Translations under genes and position numbers: made by a program
Part shown: positions 17,323 through 25,199 of the stretch, piece by piece
Layout of the letters: each line of letters opens with the position of its first letter
How positions within the stretch are numbered: position 1 is the stretch's first letter
Notes under the pieces: model-generated
Seen by the model: the letters and a program-made list of their open reading frames with translations, nothing else
Told to the model about the DNA's origin: nothing
The model's database searches: none
Assembly (NCBI RefSeq): GCF_025717005.1
Contig: NZ_JAOVZU010000001.1
Span: 124,001 to 188,000, forward strand
From: Actinotalea endophytica
GTDB lineage: Bacteria; Actinomycetota; Actinomycetes; Actinomycetales; Cellulomonadaceae
Direction: 5' to 3'
DNA: 64,000 nt

Positions 17323-18722
17323 AACCCGACATCGACGTCGCCCTGGGCGCGCGCTACCGGCTCACCTCCCGCCTCGCGGTGGGTGGCATGGGCGAGGTCT
17401 GGGTCGCGCACGACCTGTCGCTGGCCCGCGACGTCGCCGTGAAGGTGCTGCGCGAGGAGTTCGCCGGCGACGCGGGCTTCCTCGAGCGGTTCCGGGCCGA
17501 GGCGCGCAACGCCGCCCAGCTCTCGCACCAGAACATCGCGCAGCTCTACGACTACGGCGAGCAGGACGGCTCGGCTTTCCTGGTCATGGAGCTCGTGGTC
17601 GGCGAGCCGATGGCGGACCTGCTGGACCGGGAGCCCGTGCTGCCGCACCGCCGGCTGCTGCCGATCCTCGCCCAGACCGCACGGGCGCTGCACGCCGCGC
17701 ACCAGGCCGGCGTGGTGCACCGGGACGTGAAGCCGGGCAACATCCTGCTCTCGCGCACCGGCCGGGTGAAGATCACCGACTTCGGCATCTCGACCGCGAC
17801 CAACCAGGTGCCGATGACCGCGTCCGGCATGGTCATGGGCACCGCGCAGTACCTCTCGCCCGAGCAGGCGATCGGCGGGGCCGCGACCCCGGCATCGGAC
17901 ATCTACTCGCTCGGGATCGTCGCGTACGAGGCGCTCGTCGGGCACCGACCGTTCACCGGCCCGACCCAGGTGGACATCGCGATCGCGCACGTCAACCAGC
18001 CGGTCCCGCCGCTGCCCGCCTCGGTGGACCCCGAGCTGGCCGCGCTCGTCATGCGCATGCTCGCCAAGCAGCCGGAACGTCGGCCGGGCTCGGCGGCGTC
18101 GCTGGCCCGCACGCTCGACTCGATGATCGCGAACACCCCTCCGGACGGCGTGCCGCTGGTCACCGGCCGGCACGCGACGCTCGGCAGGCTGCGCCCCGAG
18201 CCGAGCGCCGACAGCCTGCTCACCGACCGGATGCTCGAGGAGGGTCTGCTCGCCGCGCCGTCGACGATGCCCCCGGTCGTCCCGGTCGGCGGCAGCCCGG
18301 CGACGGAGGCCCCCGCGGCGGGGCCGGCAGCCGAGCCCGCCGTGGTCCCCGGCCGTTCGCTCGACGACGCCGTGGCACCCGTGCCGAACGAGCCGCCCCC
18401 GCGGTTCACCCCGACCCAGCCCGCTCGGCACCGGACCCCGTCGAGCCCACCGCCGATCACGACGGGGCGCTGGTGGCGTGCCCTCGGGCGCTCGCTGTCG
18501 GCCAAGATCCCCGGCCCGGTCCTGCTCGTGGCTTTCGTGCTCCTCTTCGTTCTGCTCGGGGCCGTGGTCGCGGATAGGATCTGGGGGTCGTCCGGGGGGG
18601 CACCCGACCCGGCCCATGACCGGATCGTGATCGTGGCCTCACCCGATCCGGCCGCGGCGGATGGGATGATCGACGGCAGCACAGCTGCACCTGGACAATT
18701 GACGACAGCAAGGGACCTCTAG
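17319..18722 (+). CDS. pknA: Ser/Thr protein kinase PknA
   Basis: 467-residue transmembrane eukaryotic-like kinase. The kinase domain (about 12-270) has a glycine loop (VGGMGEVW), Lys42 in VAVKVL, catalytic H134-R-D136 with Lys138 and Asn141, D154-F-G156 and SPEQ after the activation loop. A Pro/Ala/Thr-rich linker of about 130 residues leads to a helix near 408-428 (VLLVAFVLLFVLLGAVVAD) and a short external tail with no PASTA domain, as in mycobacterial PknA. Targets in related bacteria are cell-division and cell-wall proteins. It overlaps pbpA by 4 bases, and its TAG stop shares its last base with the pknB GTG start. Confidence 0.94.
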   Translation: MKPDIDVALGARYRLTSRLAVGGMGEVWVAHDLSLARDVAVKVLREEFAGDAGFLERFRAEARNAAQLSHQNIAQLYDYGEQDGSAFLVMELVVGEPMADLLDREPVLPHRRLLPILAQTARALHAAHQAGVVHRDVKPGNILLSRTGRVKITDFGISTATNQVPMTASGMVMGTAQYLSPEQAIGGAATPASDIYSLGIVAYEALVGHRPFTGPTQVDIAIAHVNQPVPPLPASVDPELAALVMRMLAKQPERRPGSAASLARTLDSMIANTPPDGVPLVTGRHATLGRLRPEPSADSLLTDRMLEEGLLAAPSTMPPVVPVGGSPATEAPAAGPAAEPAVVPGRSLDDAVAPVPNEPPPRFTPTQPARHRTPSSPPPITTGRWWRALGRSLSAKIPGPVLLVAFVLLFVLLGAVVADRIWGSSGGAPDPAHDRIVIVASPDPAAADGMIDGSTAAPGQLTTARDL

Positions 18723-20743
18723 TGGCGGACGACGCACCTCGGATCCTCGGCGGCCGGTACGAGGTGGGCGAGCTCATCGGACGCGGCGGGATGGCCGAGG
18801 TCCACATCGGCCACGACACCCGCCTCGGCCGCACCGTGGCGATCAAGATCCTGCGCTCGGACCTGGCGCGCGACCCGTCCTTCCAGGCGCGGTTCCGGCG
18901 CGAGGCCCAGGCCGCGGCCTCGCTCAACCACCCGGCCGTGGTCGCGGTGTACGACACCGGTGAGGACGTCTCCACCGAGCCCGGCGGCGCGATCGCGCAC
19001 GTGCCGTTCATCGTCATGGAGTACGTCGAGGGTCACACCGTGCGGGACATCCTGCGCGACGGCTCGGCCGTGCCGATCGAGGAGGCCGTGGAGATCACGG
19101 CCGGCGTGCTCTCCGCGCTGGAGTACTCCCACCGGGCCGGCATCGTTCACCGGGACATCAAGCCGGCCAACGTGATGCTCACCCCGACCGGCGCGGTGAA
19201 GGTCATGGACTTCGGCATCGCCCGGGCCATGGCGGACTCCGCCGGCACGATGACCCAGACCCAGGCGGTCATCGGGACCGCGCAGTACCTGTCCCCGGAG
19301 CAGGCGCGCGGCGAGGCCGTGGACTCCCGCTCGGACCTGTACTCCACGGGCTGCCTGCTGTTCGAGCTGCTGACCGGCCGGCCGCCGTTCATCGGTGACT
19401 CGCCCGTCGCCGTGGCGTACCAGCACGCCCGCGAGGAGCCCCAGCCACCGAGCAGCTACGCGACCGACGTGCCGGAGACCTTGGACCGGATCACGCTCAA
19501 GGCGCTCGCCAAGGACCGCGACCGTCGCTACCGCTCGGCCGCCGAGTTCCGGCACGACCTCGAGGCGGTGCTGCACGGCGGCGCGATCAGCGCGCCCGCG
19601 ATCGGTGCTCTTGCGGCAGGAGCCGCGGTTGCCGGCGTGGCCGCGGCCGGCGCCGAGACCCAGGTGATGGGCCCGGCCACCGCCGCGACCCAGGCCATGC
19701 CCCCGGCCGCGGCCTGGGGACCCACGGGGGCCGCGGCCGCGACCCGGACCGGTGCGGTGCCGGCCGCACCGCCGGAGGACGAGCCGCCGCGACGCACCTG
19801 GCTGCTCTGGTTGCTGATCGCGATCGCGGTGCTCACGATCGGCGGGATCATCTGGGCGTTGCTCGCCAACCGCCCGCCGGCCATCGAACAGGTCGAGATC
19901 CCGTCCGTCGAGGGGATGACCCAGCAGGAGGCCGTGGACGCCATCGAGGCGCTCGACCTCGTCGCGACCCCGGTCCCACAGGCCAGCGCCGAGGTGGAGT
20001 CGGGCAACGCCATCGACACCGACCCGCCGGCCGGCGAGATGGTCGACCCCGGCACCGAGGTGACGATCCACGTGTCCAGCGGCGCCGAGCCGGTCACCAT
20101 CGAGGACCTGTCGAGCTACACGCGCGACCAGGCCGAGTCGTGGCTGCGGGACAACGGGTTCACCACGATCTCGTTCGAGACGGAGAACAGCCCGGACGTG
20201 CCCGCGGACCGGGTCATCAAGACGGACCCCGCGGCCGGTGAGAGCGTCGACCCGACGACCACGGAGGTCGTCGTGTACCTCTCCACCGGCAAGGTCGAGG
20301 TGCCGGACTTCCGGGACCAGCAGACCCCGGTGGAGGACGCTCAGTCCACGCTCGAGGACCTGGGCCTGATCGTCGACGTCGAGCAGCGTGAGGACCCCGA
20401 TGCGACGGCCGGCACCGTGATCGACCAGAGCGCGGTCGGGCTCGTGGACCAGCACTCCCGCGTCACGCTCACCGAGGCGATCCCGCCGACGGTCGAGACC
20501 ACCACCGTCCCGAGCAACCTCGTCGGGATGACCTGCACCGAGGCGTTCTCCGCGCTCGGCGGCGTGAACCTCAACGGCACCTGCCAGCTGTCCGACGGCA
20601 CGCAGGCGGCGGGGAGCTACACGGTCGTGTCGACCAACCCGGCCCCCGGCACGGAGGTCGACGTCGGCACCACCGTGCAGATGGTGGCCGAGGAGCCCAC
20701 TCCCGCGCCGAGCGACACCGCGACCGCCGGAAGCGGCGGCTGA
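18722..20743 (+). CDS. pknB: PASTA-domain Ser/Thr protein kinase PknB
   Basis: 673-residue receptor-like kinase. The kinase domain (about 12-280) has GRGGMAEVH, Lys42, H143-R-D145, D163-F-G165 and an activation loop TMTQTQ in which Thr178 and Thr180 match the autophosphorylated pair of mycobacterial PknB. An Ala/Pro juxtamembrane linker is followed by one helix near 359-380 and an external region with four PASTA repeats (about 385-665) that bind muropeptides or lipid II. It ends the fhaA-pknB operon and would set phosphorylation of PbpA, FhaB and the MurJ pseudokinase domain. The following gene is convergent. Confidence 0.96.
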   Translation: MADDAPRILGGRYEVGELIGRGGMAEVHIGHDTRLGRTVAIKILRSDLARDPSFQARFRREAQAAASLNHPAVVAVYDTGEDVSTEPGGAIAHVPFIVMEYVEGHTVRDILRDGSAVPIEEAVEITAGVLSALEYSHRAGIVHRDIKPANVMLTPTGAVKVMDFGIARAMADSAGTMTQTQAVIGTAQYLSPEQARGEAVDSRSDLYSTGCLLFELLTGRPPFIGDSPVAVAYQHAREEPQPPSSYATDVPETLDRITLKALAKDRDRRYRSAAEFRHDLEAVLHGGAISAPAIGALAAGAAVAGVAAAGAETQVMGPATAATQAMPPAAAWGPTGAAAATRTGAVPAAPPEDEPPRRTWLLWLLIAIAVLTIGGIIWALLANRPPAIEQVEIPSVEGMTQQEAVDAIEALDLVATPVPQASAEVESGNAIDTDPPAGEMVDPGTEVTIHVSSGAEPVTIEDLSSYTRDQAESWLRDNGFTTISFETENSPDVPADRVIKTDPAAGESVDPTTTEVVVYLSTGKVEVPDFRDQQTPVEDAQSTLEDLGLIVDVEQREDPDATAGTVIDQSAVGLVDQHSRVTLTEAIPPTVETTTVPSNLVGMTCTEAFSALGGVNLNGTCQLSDGTQAAGSYTVVSTNPAPGTEVDVGTTVQMVAEEPTPAPSDTATAGSGG

Positions 20744-20770
20744 GTCAGGGCGACGAGGGCGGCCCGGCCG

Positions 20771-21427
20771 TCACGCGCGGGCCGTCTCGCGGACCAGGGG
20801 GTGCATCCCGGCGGACCGCTCGACGGCGCCCTCGAGCCCGCACTCCTCGAGCCAGTTGGCGAGCAGTCGGTGCCCGCCCTCGGTGAGCACCGACTCGGGG
20901 TGGAACTGCACCCCGAACAGCGGCAGGTCCCGGTGCTGCAGACCCATGATGATGCCGTCTGACGCCTCGCCCGCAGGCACGGTGCGGGCGGTGACGACGA
21001 GGTCGTCGGGCACCGTGCCGTCGACCACCGCGAGCGAGTGGTACCGCGTGGCGGTGAAGCCGTCGTCGAGGCCGGCCAGGACGCCCTCGCCGTGGTGGGC
21101 GATCCGGCTCGTCTTGCCGTGCATGAGCTCGGGAGCGTGGCTCACGGTCGCACCGAAGACCTCGGCCAGCGCCTGGTGCCCGAGGCACACCCCGAGCATC
21201 GGCAGCGCCCGGTCGGCGCACTGCTGGATGACGTCCATCGACTGCCCGGCGGCGCGCGGCGTACCGGGGCCGGGGGACACCAGCACGCCGTCGACGTCGC
21301 CCCACTCGGACGGGTCCGGCACCGCGTCGTTGCGCACCACGACCGTCTCCGCACCCAGCTGCTGGAGGTAGCCGACGATCGTGTAGACGAACGAGTCGTA
21401 GTTGTCGACCACGAGGATCCGGGTCAT
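20771..21427 (-). CDS. trpG: Class I glutamine amidotransferase, anthranilate/aminodeoxychorismate synthase component II
   Basis: 218-residue glutaminase subunit that feeds ammonia to a chorismate-using partner (TrpE or PabB). The catalytic triad is visible: Cys81 in MLGVCLGHQ, and His176 and Glu178 in VQFHPESV. The N-terminal VDNYDSFVYTIVGYL and LVSPGPGTP are family signatures. No component I gene is nearby, so tryptophan and folate roles cannot be separated. Its ATG is 1 base after the stop of the small membrane gene upstream, and the set DUF881-sortase-small membrane protein-trpG runs as one minus-strand unit, a gene order often seen next to pknB in actinobacteria. Confidence 0.9.
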   Translation of the reverse strand: MTRILVVDNYDSFVYTIVGYLQQLGAETVVVRNDAVPDPSEWGDVDGVLVSPGPGTPRAAGQSMDVIQQCADRALPMLGVCLGHQALAEVFGATVSHAPELMHGKTSRIAHHGEGVLAGLDDGFTATRYHSLAVVDGTVPDDLVVTARTVPAGEASDGIIMGLQHRDLPLFGVQFHPESVLTEGGHRLLANWLEECGLEGAVERSAGMHPLVRETARA

Positions 21428-21428
21428 C

Positions 21429-21617
21429 TCACTCCACAGTGACGTCGTTGAAGGGCATGATCGGGGCGACCGCAGGGAACACCCACGCGAAGCAGACCGC
21501 GACGACAGCCGCCGCGAGTGCCACGAGCACGACGATCTTGAGCCACGTCGGACCGGGCAGGACCCGCCACAACATGCCGTACACCGTCACCACCGCTGTG
21601 TCGTCCGAGTCCATCAT
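21429..21617 (-). CDS. Small single-span membrane protein, unknown function
   Basis: 62 residues from ATG 21617 (another ATG follows at once; the frame stays open to 21644). One strong transmembrane helix ([19 protein letters not shown]) sits mid-protein, with an acidic N-terminus (MDSDDTAVVTV) and a short tail ending FNDVTVE. It lies between the sortase and trpG genes, 1 base before the latter, so it is translated within that operon. A small membrane protein at this place is common in related genomes; no function is known to me. Confidence 0.65.
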   Translation of the reverse strand: MMDSDDTAVVTVYGMLWRVLPGPTWLKIVVLVALAAAVVAVCFAWVFPAVAPIMPFNDVTVE

Positions 21618-21648
21618 GCGGCACCGTCCGCACGTTCGGCCCACCGTC

Positions 21649-22401
21649 TCACGTCGACCCGAGTGCAGGCTCGAGCTCGACGGGCGTGCCCTCAGCGGCC
21701 GGGAGCCAGTAGTCGAGGCGCGCGTGCACGACGTAGCGTTCCCGTGCGCTGTACATCGGATGGCACGTCGTCATGGTCATCTGGGCCTCGGTGGGTGACA
21801 CGCCCGGCTCTCCGGGCACCGGCGCGATCACCTCGACATCGACCGGGCGGACCACCTCGGTCGATGTCACCCGGTATACGAACCAGAGGTCCTCGGTGCG
21901 AACCACGAGCGGGTCGCCCACCTGGATCTCCTCGATCCGGTTGAACGGCTTGCCGTGGGTGACCCGGTGGCCGGCCACCGAGAAGTTGCCGACCTGGCCC
22001 GGCATCGCCGTACCGTCGTAGTGCCCGACGCCGAGCACGTCGAGGACATCGGTGGATGTGCCCTGGCTGATCGGCAGGACGGCGGACCCCCACCGCGGTA
22101 CGACCATCGTGGCGAAGGTCGTACCGCTCGCCGGCTCGTCGAGCACGGGTGCCGGCTCGCGGTGCGGGGTGGCCGTCGCCGTCGGTTCGTCGCCGGCCGG
22201 TGGGAGCGGCCGCGGATCCCAGTCGAGCGAGGCGATCGCCTGCGCCTGGGTCCGCTCGCCGAGCACGTCGGTCCACCACAGCTGCCACACCACGAACAGT
22301 CCGAGCAGCACACCGAGAGTGATCACCAGCTCTCCGACCACGCCGACCACTGCCGCCACGCGCGGCCGGCCGGCCCGGGCTACCGGAGCCCGGTCGGTCA
22401 C
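21649..22401 (-). CDS. Class E sortase
   Basis: 250-residue membrane-anchored cysteine transpeptidase that attaches secreted proteins with an LAxTG-type signal to the cell wall. An N-terminal helix (about 20-42) is followed by a Pro/Thr-rich spacer and the sortase barrel. The catalytic residues are His145 (SVAGHRVTHG), Cys213 (TMTTCHPMYS) and Arg222 (ARERYVVHARL), the class E pattern. GTG 22401 overlaps the DUF881 stop by 4 bases, so I start here rather than at the longer in-frame extension. No sorting-signal substrate is encoded in the window. Confidence 0.9.
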   Translation of the reverse strand: MTDRAPVARAGRPRVAAVVGVVGELVITLGVLLGLFVVWQLWWTDVLGERTQAQAIASLDWDPRPLPPAGDEPTATATPHREPAPVLDEPASGTTFATMVVPRWGSAVLPISQGTSTDVLDVLGVGHYDGTAMPGQVGNFSVAGHRVTHGKPFNRIEEIQVGDPLVVRTEDLWFVYRVTSTEVVRPVDVEVIAPVPGEPGVSPTEAQMTMTTCHPMYSARERYVVHARLDYWLPAAEGTPVELEPALGST

Positions 22402-23138
22402 TGAGCGTCGCCGGTGTCGGGCGCGACCGACGCGTAGCGCAGCTCCGCCGAGCCGTCGTAGGCCGGCAGGTCGATCCCGGCCACCTCGGTGACCGAGTAC
22501 CCGAGACCGACCGCGTCGACGTACTCGAGGTACCGCTGCACCGACGGCGAGTCGTCCAGGGCGGCGAGCATCGTGTCCACGTCGCCGATCGCCCGCACCA
22601 CGTAGGGCGGGGAGTAGAGCCTGCCCTGGAGCCACAGCACGTTCCCGACGCACCGGAACGCCGAGGTGGACACCACGCGCTGGTCCTGCAGGCCCATGGC
22701 CTCGGCACCGCCGGCCCAGAGCGCGTTGATCACGGCCTGGACGTCCTGCTGATGGACCACGACGTCGTCGTTCGTCGCCCACTCGGGCCGAGTGGCACCG
22801 GGCGGCGCGTCCCACAGCCGTACCTCGAGCCCCGGTCCGGTCACGGCGACCCAGCCGGCCGCGAGCGCGACCTGGTCCGAGACCGCGGGGTCGGCCTGCT
22901 CGTCGGGGGTCTGCTCGTCGGTGAGCTGGTCGACGTCTGCGCGCAGCTCACTGACCTCGGTGGCCGCGAGCTCGGCCCGGTCCAGCTCGGCCTGGACCAC
23001 ACCACGCAGGTCCGCCGGCTCGCGCTCGGAGCCGGCCGAGATCCGGGCGTTGGCGGAGAACAGGAAGCCGGCGACCGCGAGCACCACGATCACGCCCACC
23101 ACGCCGCGCGTGCGGGTCGCCCGGTGCTGGTGCGACAT
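22398..23138 (-). CDS. DUF881 family membrane-anchored protein
   Basis: 246-residue DUF881 protein. One N-terminal helix (VVGVIVVLAVAGFLFSANAR), a coiled-coil-prone stretch (about 45-75, ELDRAELAATEVSELRADVD) and an extracytoplasmic alpha/beta domain with the family blocks VTGPGLEVRLWDAP, VVHQQDVQAVINALWAGGAEAM and GSAELRYA. The function of DUF881 is not known; it is often encoded near division or cell-wall genes. ATG 23138 has AGGAGG 3 bases upstream. It is first in the minus-strand cluster with the sortase and divergent from crgA. Confidence 0.88.
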   Translation of the reverse strand: MSHQHRATRTRGVVGVIVVLAVAGFLFSANARISAGSEREPADLRGVVQAELDRAELAATEVSELRADVDQLTDEQTPDEQADPAVSDQVALAAGWVAVTGPGLEVRLWDAPPGATRPEWATNDDVVVHQQDVQAVINALWAGGAEAMGLQDQRVVSTSAFRCVGNVLWLQGRLYSPPYVVRAIGDVDTMLAALDDSPSVQRYLEYVDAVGLGYSVTEVAGIDLPAYDGSAELRYASVAPDTGDAQ

Positions 23139-23241
23139 GGGCCTCCTTGGACCGTGCGGACGGACCTGACGTCCACGCCTACTACGCTAATGGACGTTCG
23201 AGTGGTACCTGACGTACCGCGGTAGTCCCAGGAGGAGTGCA

Positions 23242-23493
23242 GTGCCCGAGTCGAGGTCGCGCAAGAAGAAGACCTACACACCTCCGACCACCGCCGGCGC
23301 CTCGGCTCCGAAGGGCAACCCGGCGTGGCTCGTGCCCGTGATGGTCGGCCTCATGGTCGCCGGCCTGGCCTGGCTCGTGGTCACCTACATCTCCGGCGCC
23401 GAGTGGCCGATTCCCGGGATCGGCAACGGGAACCTCGCGGTCGGCTTCGCGCTGGTCATCGCCGGTTTCGCGCTGACGACCCGCTGGCGCTGA
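23242..23493 (+). CDS. crgA: Cell division protein CrgA
   Basis: 83-residue two-helix membrane protein that recruits septal peptidoglycan proteins (including PbpA in mycobacteria) and, in Streptomyces, delays Z-ring formation. A basic N-terminus (MPESRSRKKKTYTPP) is followed by the family core GNPAWLVPVMVGLMVAGLAW and a second helix LAVGFALVIAGFALTTRWR. GTG 23242 has AGGAGG 6 bases upstream. It stands alone with its own hairpin terminator downstream. Confidence 0.95.
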   Translation: MPESRSRKKKTYTPPTTAGASAPKGNPAWLVPVMVGLMVAGLAWLVVTYISGAEWPIPGIGNGNLAVGFALVIAGFALTTRWR

Positions 23494-23515
23494 CCAGCAC
23501 ACCATCTCTCTCGAT

Positions 23516-23548
23516 CGACGAGCGGCCCCGGTCCGGTGCCGCTCGTCG
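23516..23548 (+). terminator. Hairpin terminator after crgA
   Basis: An 11-bp stem (CGACGAGCGGC and its complement) with an inner loop that can fold further (CCCGGTCCGGT) lies 22 bases after the crgA stop. No T-run is seen. Confidence 0.6.
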
Positions 23549-23580
23549 GTCGCGCCCCGATGCGGCGAGATGTCCCCAAC

Positions 23581-23645
23581 GGTGGACACATCTGTGGATA
23601 ACTACAGCCATGTAATTCCACAGGTGTGAGCAAGGCTGTGGACGA
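23581..23645. promoter_or_regulatory. Cluster of DnaA-box-like sequences in a convergent gap
   Basis: One perfect box, TTATCCACA (minus, 23601-23593), lies beside TCGTCCACA (minus, 23645-23637, one mismatch) and GTGTCCACC (minus, 23589-23581, two mismatches), all within 65 bases. The stretch is markedly less GC-rich than its surroundings. It lies between the ends of crgA and the rhomboid gene, so it is not a promoter region for either. Confidence 0.5.
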
Positions 23646-23681
23646 GCGGTACCCAGGATCGGACCGGCCCGACCGGCCGGC

Positions 23682-24533
23682 TCAGACGGACGCGAGCTTG
23701 ACGGCCAGCAGCAGCGTCAGTGTCAGCACGAGGAGCACCGGCGCCACGATCGCCGCAGCGCGCCGCATCCCGCGCGGCACGTAGGCGTACGCCAGGCCCA
23801 TCAGCAGTCCGGTGACGAACCCGCCGAGGTGCGCCTGCCAGGCGACGTTCGGCAGGACGAACCCGAGGACCGCGTTGATCACGAGCACGACGACGATCCC
23901 TCGTGCGCTCCGCCCCATGCGGCGCAGGACCACGAAGATCACACCGAACAGGCCGAACACCGCGCCGGAGGCGCCCACCATCGGGGTGAACCACGAGGAG
24001 GTCGCCGGGTTCGCCATGAGGACGGCGACGACGCCACCGCCGTAGGCGCTCACCAGGTAGGCGGTGAGCAGGCGGGCTCGGCCGAGCGCGGGTTCGAGGG
24101 CGGCGCCGAGGATCCACAGCGCGTACATGTTGAACCCGATGTGCGGGATGCTCGCGTGCAGGAACGCCGAGGTGAGCAGCGTGTACAGGTTGCCCGGCAC
24201 GTACGCGGGCACCAGGTCGAAGGCACCGGTGAAGCTACGCCCCAGGACGAGCTGGAGCGCGAACGCCGCCACGTTGATCGCGATGAGCGTGTAGGTCACC
24301 ACGGGAGCGCCACCCCGAACCGGCGCTCCGAACGCGGTGCGTGCGGTGCGCGTCGTCCTGGCAGCCTCCTGGACGCAGTCCACGCAGTGCACACCGACCG
24401 CAGCGGGACGCTGGCACTCCGGGCACACCGGACGCCCGCACCGCTGGCACCGCACGTACGAGACCCGATCGGGGTGCCGCGGGCAGACCGGCACCGGGGC
24501 CGGGGAGAGGTCCGGCCCCGTCGGCTGCGTCAT
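23682..24533 (-). CDS. Rhomboid family intramembrane serine protease with zinc-ribbon N-terminus
   Basis: 283-residue protein. The N-terminus (about 16-55) has paired cysteines CPRH, CQRCGRPVCPEC and CVDC, a B-box-like or zinc-ribbon module. Six helices follow. Catalytic residues are Ser189 in GASGAVFG and His235 in AHLGGFVTG, with the oxyanion-type His131/Asn135 in HIGFNMYALW. These proteases cut single-span membrane proteins within the bilayer; the substrate is unknown. ATG 24533 has GGAG 8 bases upstream. The start is 16 bases from the cyclophilin stop, so the two probably share a transcript led by the cyclophilin gene. Confidence 0.9.
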   Translation of the reverse strand: MTQPTGPDLSPAPVPVCPRHPDRVSYVRCQRCGRPVCPECQRPAAVGVHCVDCVQEAARTTRTARTAFGAPVRGGAPVVTYTLIAINVAAFALQLVLGRSFTGAFDLVPAYVPGNLYTLLTSAFLHASIPHIGFNMYALWILGAALEPALGRARLLTAYLVSAYGGGVVAVLMANPATSSWFTPMVGASGAVFGLFGVIFVVLRRMGRSARGIVVVLVINAVLGFVLPNVAWQAHLGGFVTGLLMGLAYAYVPRGMRRAAAIVAPVLLVLTLTLLLAVKLASV

Positions 24534-24549
24534 CGACTCGGCTCCAGCG

Positions 24550-25089
24550 TCACTCCTCGATCTCGACGGACTGCAGCACGACGTCGGTGAGCGGACGGTC
24601 CTGCGGGCCGGTCGGGGTCGTGGCGATCGCATCCACGATGGCCCGCGACTCGGCGTCCGCGACCTTGCCGAAGATCGTGTGCTTGCCGTTCAGCCACGGG
24701 GTGGCCGCCACGGAGATGAAGAACTGCGAGCCGTTGGTGCCGCCGACCTTCCCGGTGATCGGGTCGCGTCGCAGGCCGGCGTTGGCCATGGCGAGCAGGT
24801 AGGGCTCGGAGAACTGCAGCTCGGGGTGGATCTCGTCGTCGAAGTTGTAGCCCGGGCCGCCGGTCCCGCGGCCCAGCGGGTCGCCGCCCTGGATCATGAA
24901 CCCGTCGATGACACGGTGGAAGATCACGTCGGAGTAGAGCGGGTCGTTCCGGGTCGCCCCGGTTGCCGGGTCGGTCCACTCCTGGGCGCCGGTCGACAGA
25001 CCGACGAAGTTGCGCACCGTCTTCGGCGCGTGGTTCTCGAAGAGCTCGATCCGGATGTCACCGGCGGACGTGTGCATGATCGCGAACAT
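24550..25089 (-). CDS. ppiA: Peptidyl-prolyl cis-trans isomerase, cyclophilin type
   Basis: 179-residue cytoplasmic cyclophilin that speeds proline isomerisation during folding. Core motifs are present: FHRVIDGFMIQGGDPLGRGTG (active-site Arg and the substrate loop), MANAG, NGSQFFIS and LNGKHTIFGKV. No signal peptide. ATG 25089 has GAGGA 7 bases upstream. A single-copy cyclophilin beside gyrA and the tRNA genes is a standard actinobacterial arrangement. Confidence 0.95.
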   Translation of the reverse strand: MFAIMHTSAGDIRIELFENHAPKTVRNFVGLSTGAQEWTDPATGATRNDPLYSDVIFHRVIDGFMIQGGDPLGRGTGGPGYNFDDEIHPELQFSEPYLLAMANAGLRRDPITGKVGGTNGSQFFISVAATPWLNGKHTIFGKVADAESRAIVDAIATTPTGPQDRPLTDVVLQSVEIEE

Positions 25090-25199
25090 GGCCTAATCCT
25101 CGCACGCACCACGCGCATGGCCGTCCCGAGGGTGGCAGCATGGACCGTGAGCCCGGTCGTTCGCCGGCCGAGTGGATGCCTGCTGACAGGAGAGCCGAC

